Positions 54,876-62,789 of a stretch of DNA of 64,000 nucleotides are shown here, in pieces. Source of the DNA: Bacteroidota bacterium (GTDB taxonomy: Bacteria; Bacteroidota; Bacteroidia; Chitinophagales; Chitinophagaceae); contig CANGFA010000004.1 of NCBI GenBank assembly GCA_947453145.1, positions 51,075 through 115,074 on the forward strand, given 5' to 3'. Position 1 is the first letter of the stretch. Each line of letters starts with the position of its first letter. Under the pieces are notes generated by a model that ran no database searches, was not told the origin of the DNA, and was given only the letters and a program-made list of their open reading frames with translations. Position numbers and translations under genes: made by a program.

Positions 54876-56720
54876 ATGGATAATTTTGTTGTTTCTGCCC
54901 GAAAATATAGACCCCAGAACTTTAATACAGTTGTGGGACAGTCGCATATTACAACTACTTTAAAAAATGCCATTTTAAACAATCATTTGGCACATGCCTT
55001 TTTGTTTTGTGGACCAAGAGGAGTTGGCAAAACCACCTGCGCGCGTATTTTAGCAAAGACTATTAATTGTACCAATATTACCAAGGAAGGGGAAGCTTGC
55101 AACCAATGTGATAGTTGTACCTCTTTTGAAAAAGGAGCCAGTTTAAATATTCATGAATTGGATGCTGCTAGCAACAACTCGGTGGATGATATTAGAACTT
55201 TAGTAGACCAAGTGCGTTTTGCTCCTCAAGCTGGAAAATACAAAGTATATATTGTGGACGAGGTGCACATGTTAAGTGCCAGTGCCTTTAATGCATTTTT
55301 GAAAACATTGGAAGAGCCTCCCGCACATGCCATTTTTATTTTAGCCACTACCGAGAAACATAAAATTTTACCTACTATTTTAAGTAGATGTCAAATATTT
55401 GATTTTAAGCGGATTACTTCCAATGATACTGTTGAACATTTGGAAGAAATTATTGGAAAAGAACATATAAAGGCCGAAAGAAACGCTTTGCAATTGATTG
55501 CGCAAAAGAGTGAGGGTTGTATGCGTGACGCCTTAAGTATTTTGGATAAAATTGTAAGTTTCTCTAATGGCGAACTCACTTACAAAAACACATTAGAGCA
55601 TTTAAATATTTTAGACGAAGAATATTTCTTTAAATTATTAGACTACCTAGCAAAGCAAGACTTAACAAATGCAATGTTATTGTATGATGAAATAAACCAA
55701 AAAGGATTTGAAGGAGACATGGTGATGTCTGGCTTATCTAGTTTTATTAGAAACTTATTGGTTTGTAAGGACCCAGCAAGTGCCGTATTGTTAGAATCCA
55801 TTGAAGGTTGGAGAGACCAATATATAAGTACTGCAAAACAAATAAGCACGCCATATTTAGTAAGTGCTTTAAATATTTTAAATGAAGCCGAAATTCAATT
55901 TAAAGTAGCACGTAATAAAAGGCTTCATGTAGAAATGGCCATTATTAAATTAAATTTTTTAGCGCAAGCCATTGAATTAAGTTTGGAAGACAACCAAATA
56001 GTAAAAAAAAAACTAGTTGACGCTCAATACCCTATTCGGTTAAAGAAAATTGTACCCTTAAGTAATATTTCCGTAAATGCGGAAGCGAAATTAGTCATTG
56101 AAACCCCTGCGCTAGAAAAAATCAATCCAGGCAATAGTCCTAGTCATAGCCCTATTCCAAGTCCAGTCCCAAGTCCAGTCCCAGCCAAATCGAAAATAGC
56201 AAGTACGACAACACGTGAAATAAGTAGCGCTATACCAACTCAAATGGAGCAAAAGGAAGATGGTCCAAAAAAGAATTTATTGGCCGCTCTTCAGGAAAAA
56301 TATGGTAAGGAATATGATATTCAAGAAGTAAAAGAATCTACTCCACTTAGCTTGGATATTTTACAAAAATGCTGGGATGAATATGCAGTTATTTTAGAAG
56401 CCAATGCAAAACACGCTTCTGCAGGAACATTCAAAGTAGCACAGTTAAACATTATTGACGATTGGCATTTTACGGTAACAGTGGGTGCGCTTACTGCTCA
56501 GAAATTTGTGGAGCAAGAAAGAATGAATGTATTAGAAAGAGTATGGGAGATATTTCAAAATAGAACCATTCAATTTGACATACTCGTAGAAGCAAGCGAA
56601 CAAGAAGACGTTCCATTACATATGCGTTTAAATAGCAAACAAAAATATGATCGCATAGCAGAACAATACCCTTTAGTGTCTGCACTTAAAAAACGCTGTA
56701 ACTTAGAAGTATATTTCTAG
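54876..56720 (+). CDS. dnaX: DNA polymerase III tau subunit (with possible gamma product)
   Basis: DnaX is the ATPase of the clamp loader. The 614 residues show Walker A GPRGVGKT at 46-53, zinc cysteines C65, C75, C78 and C81, Walker B VYIVDEVHM, and a helical collar domain ending near residue 370. A Pro/Ser-rich linker (about 419-435, PSPVPSPVPA) and a tau-specific tail follow. Codons 377-379 lie in a run of ten A (56003-56012). Gaining one A gives Thr-Ser-stop, and losing one gives Asn-stop. Slippage would therefore release a gamma-like protein of about 380 residues ending just after the collar. Confidence 0.96.
   Translation: MDNFVVSARKYRPQNFNTVVGQSHITTTLKNAILNNHLAHAFLFCGPRGVGKTTCARILAKTINCTNITKEGEACNQCDSCTSFEKGASLNIHELDAASNNSVDDIRTLVDQVRFAPQAGKYKVYIVDEVHMLSASAFNAFLKTLEEPPAHAIFILATTEKHKILPTILSRCQIFDFKRITSNDTVEHLEEIIGKEHIKAERNALQLIAQKSEGCMRDALSILDKIVSFSNGELTYKNTLEHLNILDEEYFFKLLDYLAKQDLTNAMLLYDEINQKGFEGDMVMSGLSSFIRNLLVCKDPASAVLLESIEGWRDQYISTAKQISTPYLVSALNILNEAEIQFKVARNKRLHVEMAIIKLNFLAQAIELSLEDNQIVKKKLVDAQYPIRLKKIVPLSNISVNAEAKLVIETPALEKINPGNSPSHSPIPSPVPSPVPAKSKIASTTTREISSAIPTQMEQKEDGPKKNLLAALQEKYGKEYDIQEVKESTPLSLDILQKCWDEYAVILEANAKHASAGTFKVAQLNIIDDWHFTVTVGALTAQKFVEQERMNVLERVWEIFQNRTIQFDILVEASEQEDVPLHMRLNSKQKYDRIAEQYPLVSALKKRCNLEVYF
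56003..56020 (+). promoter_or_regulatory. Candidate transcriptional slippage site in dnaX
   Basis: Ten consecutive A are followed by CTAGTTGA. Adding one A brings TGA (56018-56020) into frame, and removing one brings TAG (56014-56016) into frame, so both alternate frames stop within two codons. The arrangement matches the slippage sites that make gamma in Thermus-type dnaX genes. Confidence 0.6.
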
Positions 56721-56728
56721 GCGCGTAT

Positions 56729-57067
56729 TTACAACTTTGCTTTGTTATACCCTTTTTGTTTTAGAAATTGGAATACTTTTTGGCGATGATCTCCTTGAAT
56801 AATGATTTCTCCCTCTTTTACTGAACCACCTGTACCACAATGGTTCTTAAGAGATTTACCTAGTGCAATCATATCCTCCTCTTTTCCTACAAAACCATAA
56901 ACAATGGTAACTGTTTTTCCCGCTCTGTGTTTGGTTTCTAAAATAACCCTTAATGTTTGTTCTGCTGGCATTAAAGTTTCTACTATTTCTTCTTCTACTG
57001 CAGGCTTGAAATTTGGATCGGTACTATATACGAAGGGTGTACTTAGTTGTTTATTATTTTTTCCCAT
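56729..57067 (-). CDS. SUI1/eIF1-like translation factor (YciH)
   Basis: This 112-residue protein of the SUI1 superfamily is related to E. coli YciH and eukaryotic eIF1, which influence start-site selection. The core (about 45-112) contains TVIYGFVG-like and KNHCGTGGSVKEGEIIIQGDH segments, the latter being the family hallmark. The N-terminal 40 residues are polar and probably flexible. I chose the ATG at 57067; a slightly longer start at 57079 is possible. It is convergent with dnaX, eight bases apart. Confidence 0.93.
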   Translation of the reverse strand: MGKNNKQLSTPFVYSTDPNFKPAVEEEIVETLMPAEQTLRVILETKHRAGKTVTIVYGFVGKEEDMIALGKSLKNHCGTGGSVKEGEIIIQGDHRQKVFQFLKQKGYNKAKL

Positions 57068-57117
57068 AAGACGGAGCATTTATCCTGAAGTTGAAATGGA
57101 ATAGACGAAGTCAAAAA

Positions 57118-57507
57118 CTAGTTTACTCTTAGACTAATAATAGCAAGGCCGTTTTTATTTTGTTGTAATAACATGGTAATGTTAAACTTTGAGTTGGCCG
57201 ACACTAATTTACCCGTAAGGTAAACTGTAGTGCCTACTTGACGTGCTGCATTTTTTTCAAATCCAAGGATGTTTTTTTTACTAAAAAAAGATTTAAGTAT
57301 TTCATTTGCTTCTGAAGCAGAATATTGTTTTAGCCCGTTTAAATCGGGCATATTCACTTCCACTTGGCTATCCCAATAAGAAAGTAAACTATTAAAATTT
57401 GCAGTTTGTAAATTTTGTACCAATGCCTCGGTTTCGTTTTGTGCATTCACACTAGCACCAACCAAAACAAAGAGCAGCAGTAGTATTATTTTGCGAAATT
57501 GTCTCAT
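57118..57507 (-). CDS. DUF4783 exported protein
   Basis: The 129-residue protein has a signal peptide (about 1-22, ending near VNAQ) and a compact alpha+beta domain of NTF2-like appearance. Features include the LLSYWDSQVEVNMPD segment and strands near VYLTGKLVSANSKFNITML. The family is common in Bacteroidota and is named only as DUF4783. A periplasmic binding or structural role is likely but unproven. It is divergent from gpmI. Confidence 0.82.
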   Translation of the reverse strand: MRQFRKIILLLLFVLVGASVNAQNETEALVQNLQTANFNSLLSYWDSQVEVNMPDLNGLKQYSASEANEILKSFFSKKNILGFEKNAARQVGTTVYLTGKLVSANSKFNITMLLQQNKNGLAIISLRVN

Positions 57508-57542
57508 TTTTTAAGGCTTGGGTGAATTATAACAGTTTAAAG

Positions 57543-57573
57543 TTTGTAATGTGCTTACTATTTTGAAACTTTG
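57543..57573 (+). promoter_or_regulatory. Promoter candidate for gpmI
   Basis: TTTG (57543-57546) and AAACTTTG (57566-57573), a seven-of-eight match to the -7 box, are spaced by 19 bases. They lie 47 bases before the gpmI ATG. Confidence 0.45.
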
Positions 57574-57620
57574 CTATAATCGTAAAATTAAGCAATCGTC
57601 GTAATAAAATATATAAAAAA

Positions 57621-59138
57621 ATGTCAAAAAAAGTAATCCTTGTAATTATGGATGGATGGGGTTTAGGAAAAGTTCCATTGTCTGATGCAATTCAACAAGC
57701 AAAAGTTCCTTTTGTACAAAGTTTGTACAGCAAATACCCAAATTCAACTTTAATCACATGCGGTGAAGACGTGGGTTTACCCGAGGGTCAAATGGGTAAT
57801 AGCGAAGTAGGTCACTTAAATTTAGGAGCAGGCAGAATTGTTTATCAGGAATTGCAGAGAATTAATGTGGCAGTAAGAGATGGTGAATTAGCCAGTAATT
57901 CAATCTTGATAGCATCTATCAATTATGCTAAAGAAAATAATAAGCCTTTACATTTATTAGGACTGGTAAGTGATGGTGGCGTTCACGCGCACACAGCGCA
58001 CTTAAAAGCCATTTGCGACATTTGTAAAGCTCAAGGATTATCCAACGTATTCATACATGCATTTACAGATGGAAGAGATACCGATCCAAAAAGCGGTTTG
58101 GCATTTGTTGAAAATGTAGAAGCATATTTAAAAACATCGGTAGGAAAAATAGCTACTGTTAGCGGAAGATACTATGCTATGGACCGAGATAAAAGATGGG
58201 AAAGAGTTCAATTGGCGTACGATGCATTGGTAAATGCAAATGGCCCAACTGCAGTATCTGCATTAGATGCAATTAAAGAAAATTATGCAAATAACATTAC
58301 CGACGAATTTATTAAACCTACTGTTATTGTAGAAAACGGAGCTCCCATAGCAAGCATACAAGCAGGCGACGCAGTATTGTGTTTTAATTTCAGAACCGAT
58401 CGTTGTAGAGAAATTACCGAAGTGTTGTCTCAAAAAGATTTCCCTGAATTTGGAATGAAAAAATTGGATTTACACTACACCACAATCACAAAATATGATG
58501 AGACTTTTAAAAATGTGCATGTAATTTTTGAAAACGACAATTTAGTAAATACATTAGGAGATGTGTTAGCGCAAAGTCATAAAAAACAAATTCGTATTGC
58601 AGAAACAGAAAAATACCCGCATGTAACTTTCTTTTTTAGTGGTGGTCGCGAAGTACCTTTTGAAGGAGAGTCACGCATTATGGCCCCTTCTCCAAAAGTT
58701 GCTACCTATGACTTGCAACCCGAGATGAGTGCTAAGGAACTAACCGATAAATTATTACCAGAAATAAATGCAGGCCATCCAGATTTTATTTGTTTAAACT
58801 ATGCCAATGCAGATATGGTAGGACATACAGGCATTTTTAGTGCTGTCATAAAAGCGGTTGAAACAGTGGACGCCTGCGTAGAACAAATTGTAACAGCGGG
58901 TTTAAACAATGGGTACACGATATTTTTAACTGCCGATCATGGAAATGCAGACTATATGATTAATGAGGATGGAAGTCCTAATACGGCACACACAACCAAT
59001 CTGGTACCTTTCTTTATAATTGACAAGGAATGGAAAGGAACCATCCAACCCGGCAAATTAGGAGATATTGCACCTACCATCTTACATATGATGGGCGTCC
59101 CTATTCCTAAAGAGATGACAGGAAAAGTGTTGATCTAA
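57621..59138 (+). CDS. gpmI: 2,3-bisphosphoglycerate-independent phosphoglycerate mutase
   Basis: GpmI interconverts 3- and 2-phosphoglycerate in glycolysis with a metal-dependent phosphoserine intermediate. The 505 residues have the alkaline-phosphatase-fold core, VIMDGWGLG near the N terminus, catalytic S61 in QMGNSEVGH, the HAFTDGRDTDP segment and the C-terminal metal site TADHGNADYM. Length is normal. It has its own promoter and no adjacent glycolytic genes. Confidence 0.97.
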   Translation: MSKKVILVIMDGWGLGKVPLSDAIQQAKVPFVQSLYSKYPNSTLITCGEDVGLPEGQMGNSEVGHLNLGAGRIVYQELQRINVAVRDGELASNSILIASINYAKENNKPLHLLGLVSDGGVHAHTAHLKAICDICKAQGLSNVFIHAFTDGRDTDPKSGLAFVENVEAYLKTSVGKIATVSGRYYAMDRDKRWERVQLAYDALVNANGPTAVSALDAIKENYANNITDEFIKPTVIVENGAPIASIQAGDAVLCFNFRTDRCREITEVLSQKDFPEFGMKKLDLHYTTITKYDETFKNVHVIFENDNLVNTLGDVLAQSHKKQIRIAETEKYPHVTFFFSGGREVPFEGESRIMAPSPKVATYDLQPEMSAKELTDKLLPEINAGHPDFICLNYANADMVGHTGIFSAVIKAVETVDACVEQIVTAGLNNGYTIFLTADHGNADYMINEDGSPNTAHTTNLVPFFIIDKEWKGTIQPGKLGDIAPTILHMMGVPIPKEMTGKVLI

Positions 59139-59202
59139 ACTAATTAACTTACTTTTAAACTATCTACAAAAATAGTTGTTCCAAAAATTTAAATTAAAAT
59201 TT

Positions 59203-59709
59203 ATGATCAAAAAAATACTCATCGTATTATTGGTTGCTTTAGCAATTATCCAATTTATACGTCCAACTAAAAATATATCAGGCGACAAAGCAAAAGACAT
59301 AACTACGCTTTATCCCATGCCAGACAGCGTGAAATTAGTATTTGACAAAGCATGTGCCGACTGTCATAGTAACAACACAAAGTATCCATGGTATGCATCG
59401 GTTCAACCAGTTGCTTTTTGGTTAAATGATCATATTGTGGACGGGAAAAGACATTTTAATTTAAATGAGTTTGCGAGTTATAGAATTGGTAAACAAAATA
59501 AAAAATTAGAAGAATGTATTGAGCAAATAAAAGAAGGTGAAATGCCGCTTAAATCCTATACGGTTATTCATAAGGAAGCAGTACTTAGTGAAAAAGAAAA
59601 AGCGACCATAACCAATTGGTGTCAATCAATTGTAGATACCATTCATGCTACTTATCCAGCAGATAGCTTAAAATTAAAACGTCCACCTGCTCCTGGAAAT
59701 GCAAAATAA
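59203..59709 (+). CDS. Heme-binding domain protein (single CxxCH, membrane-anchored)
   Basis: The ATG at 59203 gives 168 residues; a TTG nine codons earlier was rejected. It has an N-terminal membrane anchor (about 3-22) and a periplasmic c-type heme motif C51-A-D-C54-H55. This is followed by NNTKYPWYASVQPVAFWL, the signature of the Haem_bd domain found in Bacteroidota. It is probably an electron carrier or sensor in the periplasm; no partner is evident. It precedes engB by 13 bases. Confidence 0.88.
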   Translation: MIKKILIVLLVALAIIQFIRPTKNISGDKAKDITTLYPMPDSVKLVFDKACADCHSNNTKYPWYASVQPVAFWLNDHIVDGKRHFNLNEFASYRIGKQNKKLEECIEQIKEGEMPLKSYTVIHKEAVLSEKEKATITNWCQSIVDTIHATYPADSLKLKRPPAPGNAK

Positions 59710-59722
59710 GGATGATTGAAAA

Positions 59723-60361
59723 ATGAAAATTAACAAAGCAACTTATTTAATATCTAGTCCTGGCTTTGAGCAATGCCCAAAGCTAACTCAACCAGAATAT
59801 GCATTTATTGGCAGAAGTAATGTGGGAAAATCCTCTATTATCAATGCCTTGTGCAACCAAAAAAACCTGGCTAAAACATCGGGGACACCTGGAAAAACAC
59901 AGCTTATCAATCATTTTGAAGTGATGAGTTCTTCCAGCAAAGGTCCATGGGACAAATGGTATATTGTAGATTTACCTGGCTACGGATTTGCCAAAGTTTC
60001 TCAAAGTAGCAGACGCAGATGGGAACAAATGATAGAGAATTACTTAAGAAAAAGACCCAACTTAAACCGTGTTTTTGTTTTAATTGACAGCAGACACGCA
60101 CCACAAAAAATTGATCTAGAATTTATTGAACAATTGGTAAAATGGGAAATTCCTTATACCCTTATTTTCACAAAATCGGATAAAGAAAAGCCAGGTGTTG
60201 TGACACGCAATGTGCAAGCCATGTTTGACACACTAAAGGAGATGCTCCCTTTTTTACCCCAAGGATTTGTTACCAGTGCAGAGAAAAAATTAGGGGTGGA
60301 GGAAGTAGTTGCTTGTATTGATCAGTACAATAAACTATATGCAGAGGATCAGCAACCCTAA
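59723..60361 (+). CDS. engB: Ribosome biogenesis GTPase EngB (YsxC)
   Basis: EngB is a small GTPase needed for late 50S assembly. The 212 residues include G1 GRSNVGKS at 30-37, G2 around TSGTPGKTQ, G3 DLPGYG, G4 TKSDK and G5 TSAEK. Length is normal. It shares the strand with the heme-binding gene upstream. About 60 bases after its stop lies a palindrome that could serve as a terminator or as an operator for the next gene. Confidence 0.96.
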   Translation: MKINKATYLISSPGFEQCPKLTQPEYAFIGRSNVGKSSIINALCNQKNLAKTSGTPGKTQLINHFEVMSSSSKGPWDKWYIVDLPGYGFAKVSQSSRRRWEQMIENYLRKRPNLNRVFVLIDSRHAPQKIDLEFIEQLVKWEIPYTLIFTKSDKEKPGVVTRNVQAMFDTLKEMLPFLPQGFVTSAEKKLGVEEVVACIDQYNKLYAEDQQP

Positions 60362-60419
60362 TTACCAATATACCTTTTAACAAACGTTTTTAAGTACAGT
60401 ACCTCCCCAACTTATTCAT

Positions 60420-60443
60420 CGCCTACTTACCAATAAGTGGGCG
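60420..60443. promoter_or_regulatory. Palindrome between engB and the ABC exporter
   Basis: CGCCTACTTA (60420-60429) pairs with TAAGTGGGCG (60434-60443) with one G-T wobble around a CCAA loop. It sits eight bases before the -7 box of the ABC gene and 58 bases after the engB stop. It may be an operator or a weak terminator. Confidence 0.45.
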
Positions 60444-60451
60444 ACTTTGTT

Positions 60452-60459
60452 TATATTTG
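60452..60459 (+). promoter_or_regulatory. -7 promoter box (TATATTTG) for the ABC exporter
   Basis: This perfect TAnnTTTG element is 19 bases before the ATG at 60479. It also argues against the longer in-frame start at 60437, which lies upstream of it. Confidence 0.55.
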
Positions 60460-60478
60460 CCTCTTACACACAACCAAT

Positions 60479-62248
60479 ATGAAGATTTTATTACAATACA
60501 TTAAACCCTTTAGAAGCCTCGTAATTATTGGGTTTATTTTAGCCGCTATTAATCAAACCTTTTCCATGTTTGACCCCATGTTATTTGGAAGGCTTATTGA
60601 CGAATTTGCAAAAACACCGTTCTTAGATGCAAAGGGACATCTAAGAACCCAACCTGAATATCTAAGGGGAATTGGAAACATCTTATTATTGTTGGTGGGT
60701 ACGGCCATGGTAAGTAGAATAGCAAAAGCATTTCAGGATTATACCGTAAATGTAATTATTCAAAAATTTGGTGCTTCCTTATTTACAGACGGGTTAAAGC
60801 ATTCCATGCAATTACCCTACCAAGCATTTGAGGACCAAAGAAGTGGTGAGACTTTGTCAATTTTAACAAAGGCGAGGGCCGATTGCGAAAAGTTTATTAG
60901 TTATGTAATTAATGTGGTGTTTGGTATTGTTGTAAGTATTGTATTTATTTCCATTTATGCGACTAAACTACACTGGTCCATCATGCCTATTTATATTTTA
61001 GGTGCAGGTACTATTGCCTATGTTACTAATTTATTAAGCAAACGCATCAAGTCCATTCAAAAAAATATTGTAAAAGAAACCACTACCCTAGCAGGTACTA
61101 CCACCGAGAGTTTGCGCAATATTGAATTGGTGAAAAGCTTAGGTTTAACCAACCAAGAAATTGATAGACTTAATAATAACACCTATAAAATATTAGCACT
61201 TGAATTAAAGAAAGTGAAAAATATTCGTTCCCTAAGTTTTATTCAAGGAACCATGGTCAACTTCTTAAGACAAGTAATTACTTTCACATTAATGTGGTTA
61301 ATATTTAAAGAAATATTATCGGTGGGTCAGTTAATATCCTTACAATTTTATAGCTTCTTTATATTTGGTCCCCTGCAGGAAATTGGAAGTATTATTATGA
61401 GTTACCGTGAAACAGAAGCTTCCTTAAATAACTTTGACGTCTTAATGAAAAAGGATATTGAAATAAACCCTGCAGAAGCAACTGCCATTGGAGCAATTGA
61501 GCATTTAGCTTTTGATCATGTAGGCTTTCAACATCAAACTGCAAACTTTAAAGCCATGGATGACATTAGCTTTGAAGCCAAAAAAGGCGAAACCATTGCC
61601 TTTGTTGGTCCATCAGGCGCAGGCAAGAGCACGCTAGTTAAGCTTATTGTAGGATTATATCAAACACAGGAAGGCGCCATTTTAATAAACGGGGTGAATA
61701 GCAAACAAATTGACATGAACGAGCTAAGAAATCAAATTAGTTTTGTTACACAGGATACCCAATTATTTGCTGGAACCATTAGAGAAAACTTAGCTTTTGT
61801 GGCTCCCAATGCAACTGAAGAAGAAATGTTAATTGCACTCCAAAAATCGAGTTGTACCAATATTTTAGATAAAGGTGGGAATGGTTTAGCAACCGTGATA
61901 GGTGAAGGCGGATTAAAATTAAGTGGTGGAGAAAAACAAAGATTGTCTATAGCACGAGCTTTGCTAAGACACCCACACTTATTAATATTTGATGAAGCTA
62001 CTTCCAGCTTAGACAGTTTAACTGAGGAGTCTATTACCGATACTATTCGTGAACTTTCTGCAGAGCGTGAGCAAATAACTATTATGATTGCACACCGATT
62101 AAGTACCATTATTCATGCGACTCGAATATATGTCTTAGAGAAAGGAAAAGTAATTGAACAAGGGAGCCATGACGACTTACTAGCAGAAAAAGGGTTGTAC
62201 TATGCTATGTGGAGACAACAAATTGGAGAAAGAAAAGCAATTAATTAA
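60479..62248 (+). CDS. ABC exporter, fused membrane and ATPase domains
   Basis: This is a 589-residue half-transporter with six transmembrane helices (about 10-310). Its ATPase domain carries Walker A GPSGAGKST, signature LSGGEKQRLS, Walker B LLIFDEATSSLD and the H-loop IMIAHRLST. It is distinct from the MsbA-like gene at 36.9 kb, whose signature is LSLGQ. The substrate may be a lipid, peptide or drug and cannot be decided. It ends at a strong bidirectional terminator. Confidence 0.94.
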   Translation: MKILLQYIKPFRSLVIIGFILAAINQTFSMFDPMLFGRLIDEFAKTPFLDAKGHLRTQPEYLRGIGNILLLLVGTAMVSRIAKAFQDYTVNVIIQKFGASLFTDGLKHSMQLPYQAFEDQRSGETLSILTKARADCEKFISYVINVVFGIVVSIVFISIYATKLHWSIMPIYILGAGTIAYVTNLLSKRIKSIQKNIVKETTTLAGTTTESLRNIELVKSLGLTNQEIDRLNNNTYKILALELKKVKNIRSLSFIQGTMVNFLRQVITFTLMWLIFKEILSVGQLISLQFYSFFIFGPLQEIGSIIMSYRETEASLNNFDVLMKKDIEINPAEATAIGAIEHLAFDHVGFQHQTANFKAMDDISFEAKKGETIAFVGPSGAGKSTLVKLIVGLYQTQEGAILINGVNSKQIDMNELRNQISFVTQDTQLFAGTIRENLAFVAPNATEEEMLIALQKSSCTNILDKGGNGLATVIGEGGLKLSGGEKQRLSIARALLRHPHLLIFDEATSSLDSLTEESITDTIRELSAEREQITIMIAHRLSTIIHATRIYVLEKGKVIEQGSHDDLLAEKGLYYAMWRQQIGERKAIN

Positions 62249-62266
62249 TAATAAGCATTGAACTAT

Positions 62267-62302
62267 AAAAAGACAGCTATGAAAATTCATAGCTGTCTTT
62301 TT
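62267..62302. terminator. Bidirectional terminator between the ABC exporter and DUF2721 genes
   Basis: A 16-17 bp perfect stem (AAAAAGACAGCTATGAA / TTCATAGCTGTCTTTTT) with almost no loop is bounded by A and T tracts on the two sides. It serves both convergent genes. Confidence 0.92.
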
Positions 62303-62304
62303 AT

Positions 62305-62748
62305 CTAATCTCTTTCAAACTTCTTTTTTAAATAATCCATTACAGAAGGGTCTTCTAGTCCCTCCATATCACTTAGTTCAATTTCAATGGCCTTGGTACT
62401 TAATCTTATTTCAATAAGGGATAAAAGTATGGACCAACAAAAGGCAATTAAACTAATCCCAAAAACAAACTGTGCTGTTTTTTGATATTCTACGTAAATA
62501 AAGAACATAGATACAATGGAAAATAACAAAGAGGTTACTCCATAGGTTTGCATGTTTCGAATAAGCTTGAGTCGGTATTTTAAATTCTTAATTTGGGTAA
62601 AAATTAAATGTCTTTGCTCCTGTGTTTGATATTTATCATGCAAAACCCGAACTCGGCTAGACAAGGCTAAAAACCGATTCGTGTATGCCAGCATAATTAA
62701 GCTGATGGCAGGAAAAAGAAGCGCAGGGATATTAACTGTTAATTCCAT
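62305..62748 (-). CDS. DUF2721 membrane protein
   Basis: The 147-residue protein has three predicted transmembrane segments (about 8-25, 68-88 and 92-112). A basic segment between the first and second includes RFLALSSRVRVLHDKYQ, typical of DUF2721. The family is widespread and of unknown function. A perfect promoter box ends four bases before its ATG, so the mRNA is probably leaderless. It is divergent from uvrC. Confidence 0.85.
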   Translation of the reverse strand: MELTVNIPALLFPAISLIMLAYTNRFLALSSRVRVLHDKYQTQEQRHLIFTQIKNLKYRLKLIRNMQTYGVTSLLFSIVSMFFIYVEYQKTAQFVFGISLIAFCWSILLSLIEIRLSTKAIEIELSDMEGLEDPSVMDYLKKKFERD

Positions 62749-62752
62749 ACCA

Positions 62753-62773
62753 CAAAAATATAAAGTATTTTTG
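62753..62773. promoter_or_regulatory. Back-to-back -7 boxes for DUF2721 and uvrC
   Basis: TATTTTTG occurs on both strands: 62760-62753 reading toward DUF2721, four bases from its ATG, and 62766-62773 reading toward uvrC, 16 bases from its ATG. The boxes are separated by only five bases. Confidence 0.55.
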
Positions 62774-62789
62774 TGCTTTCAAGTAATCC

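Noticed and set aside
56130..56190. Short tandem repeat that could be a minisatellite
   Set aside because: It stays in frame and encodes the Pro/Ser linker (PSPVPSPVPA) of DnaX, a normal flexible tether before the tau tail.
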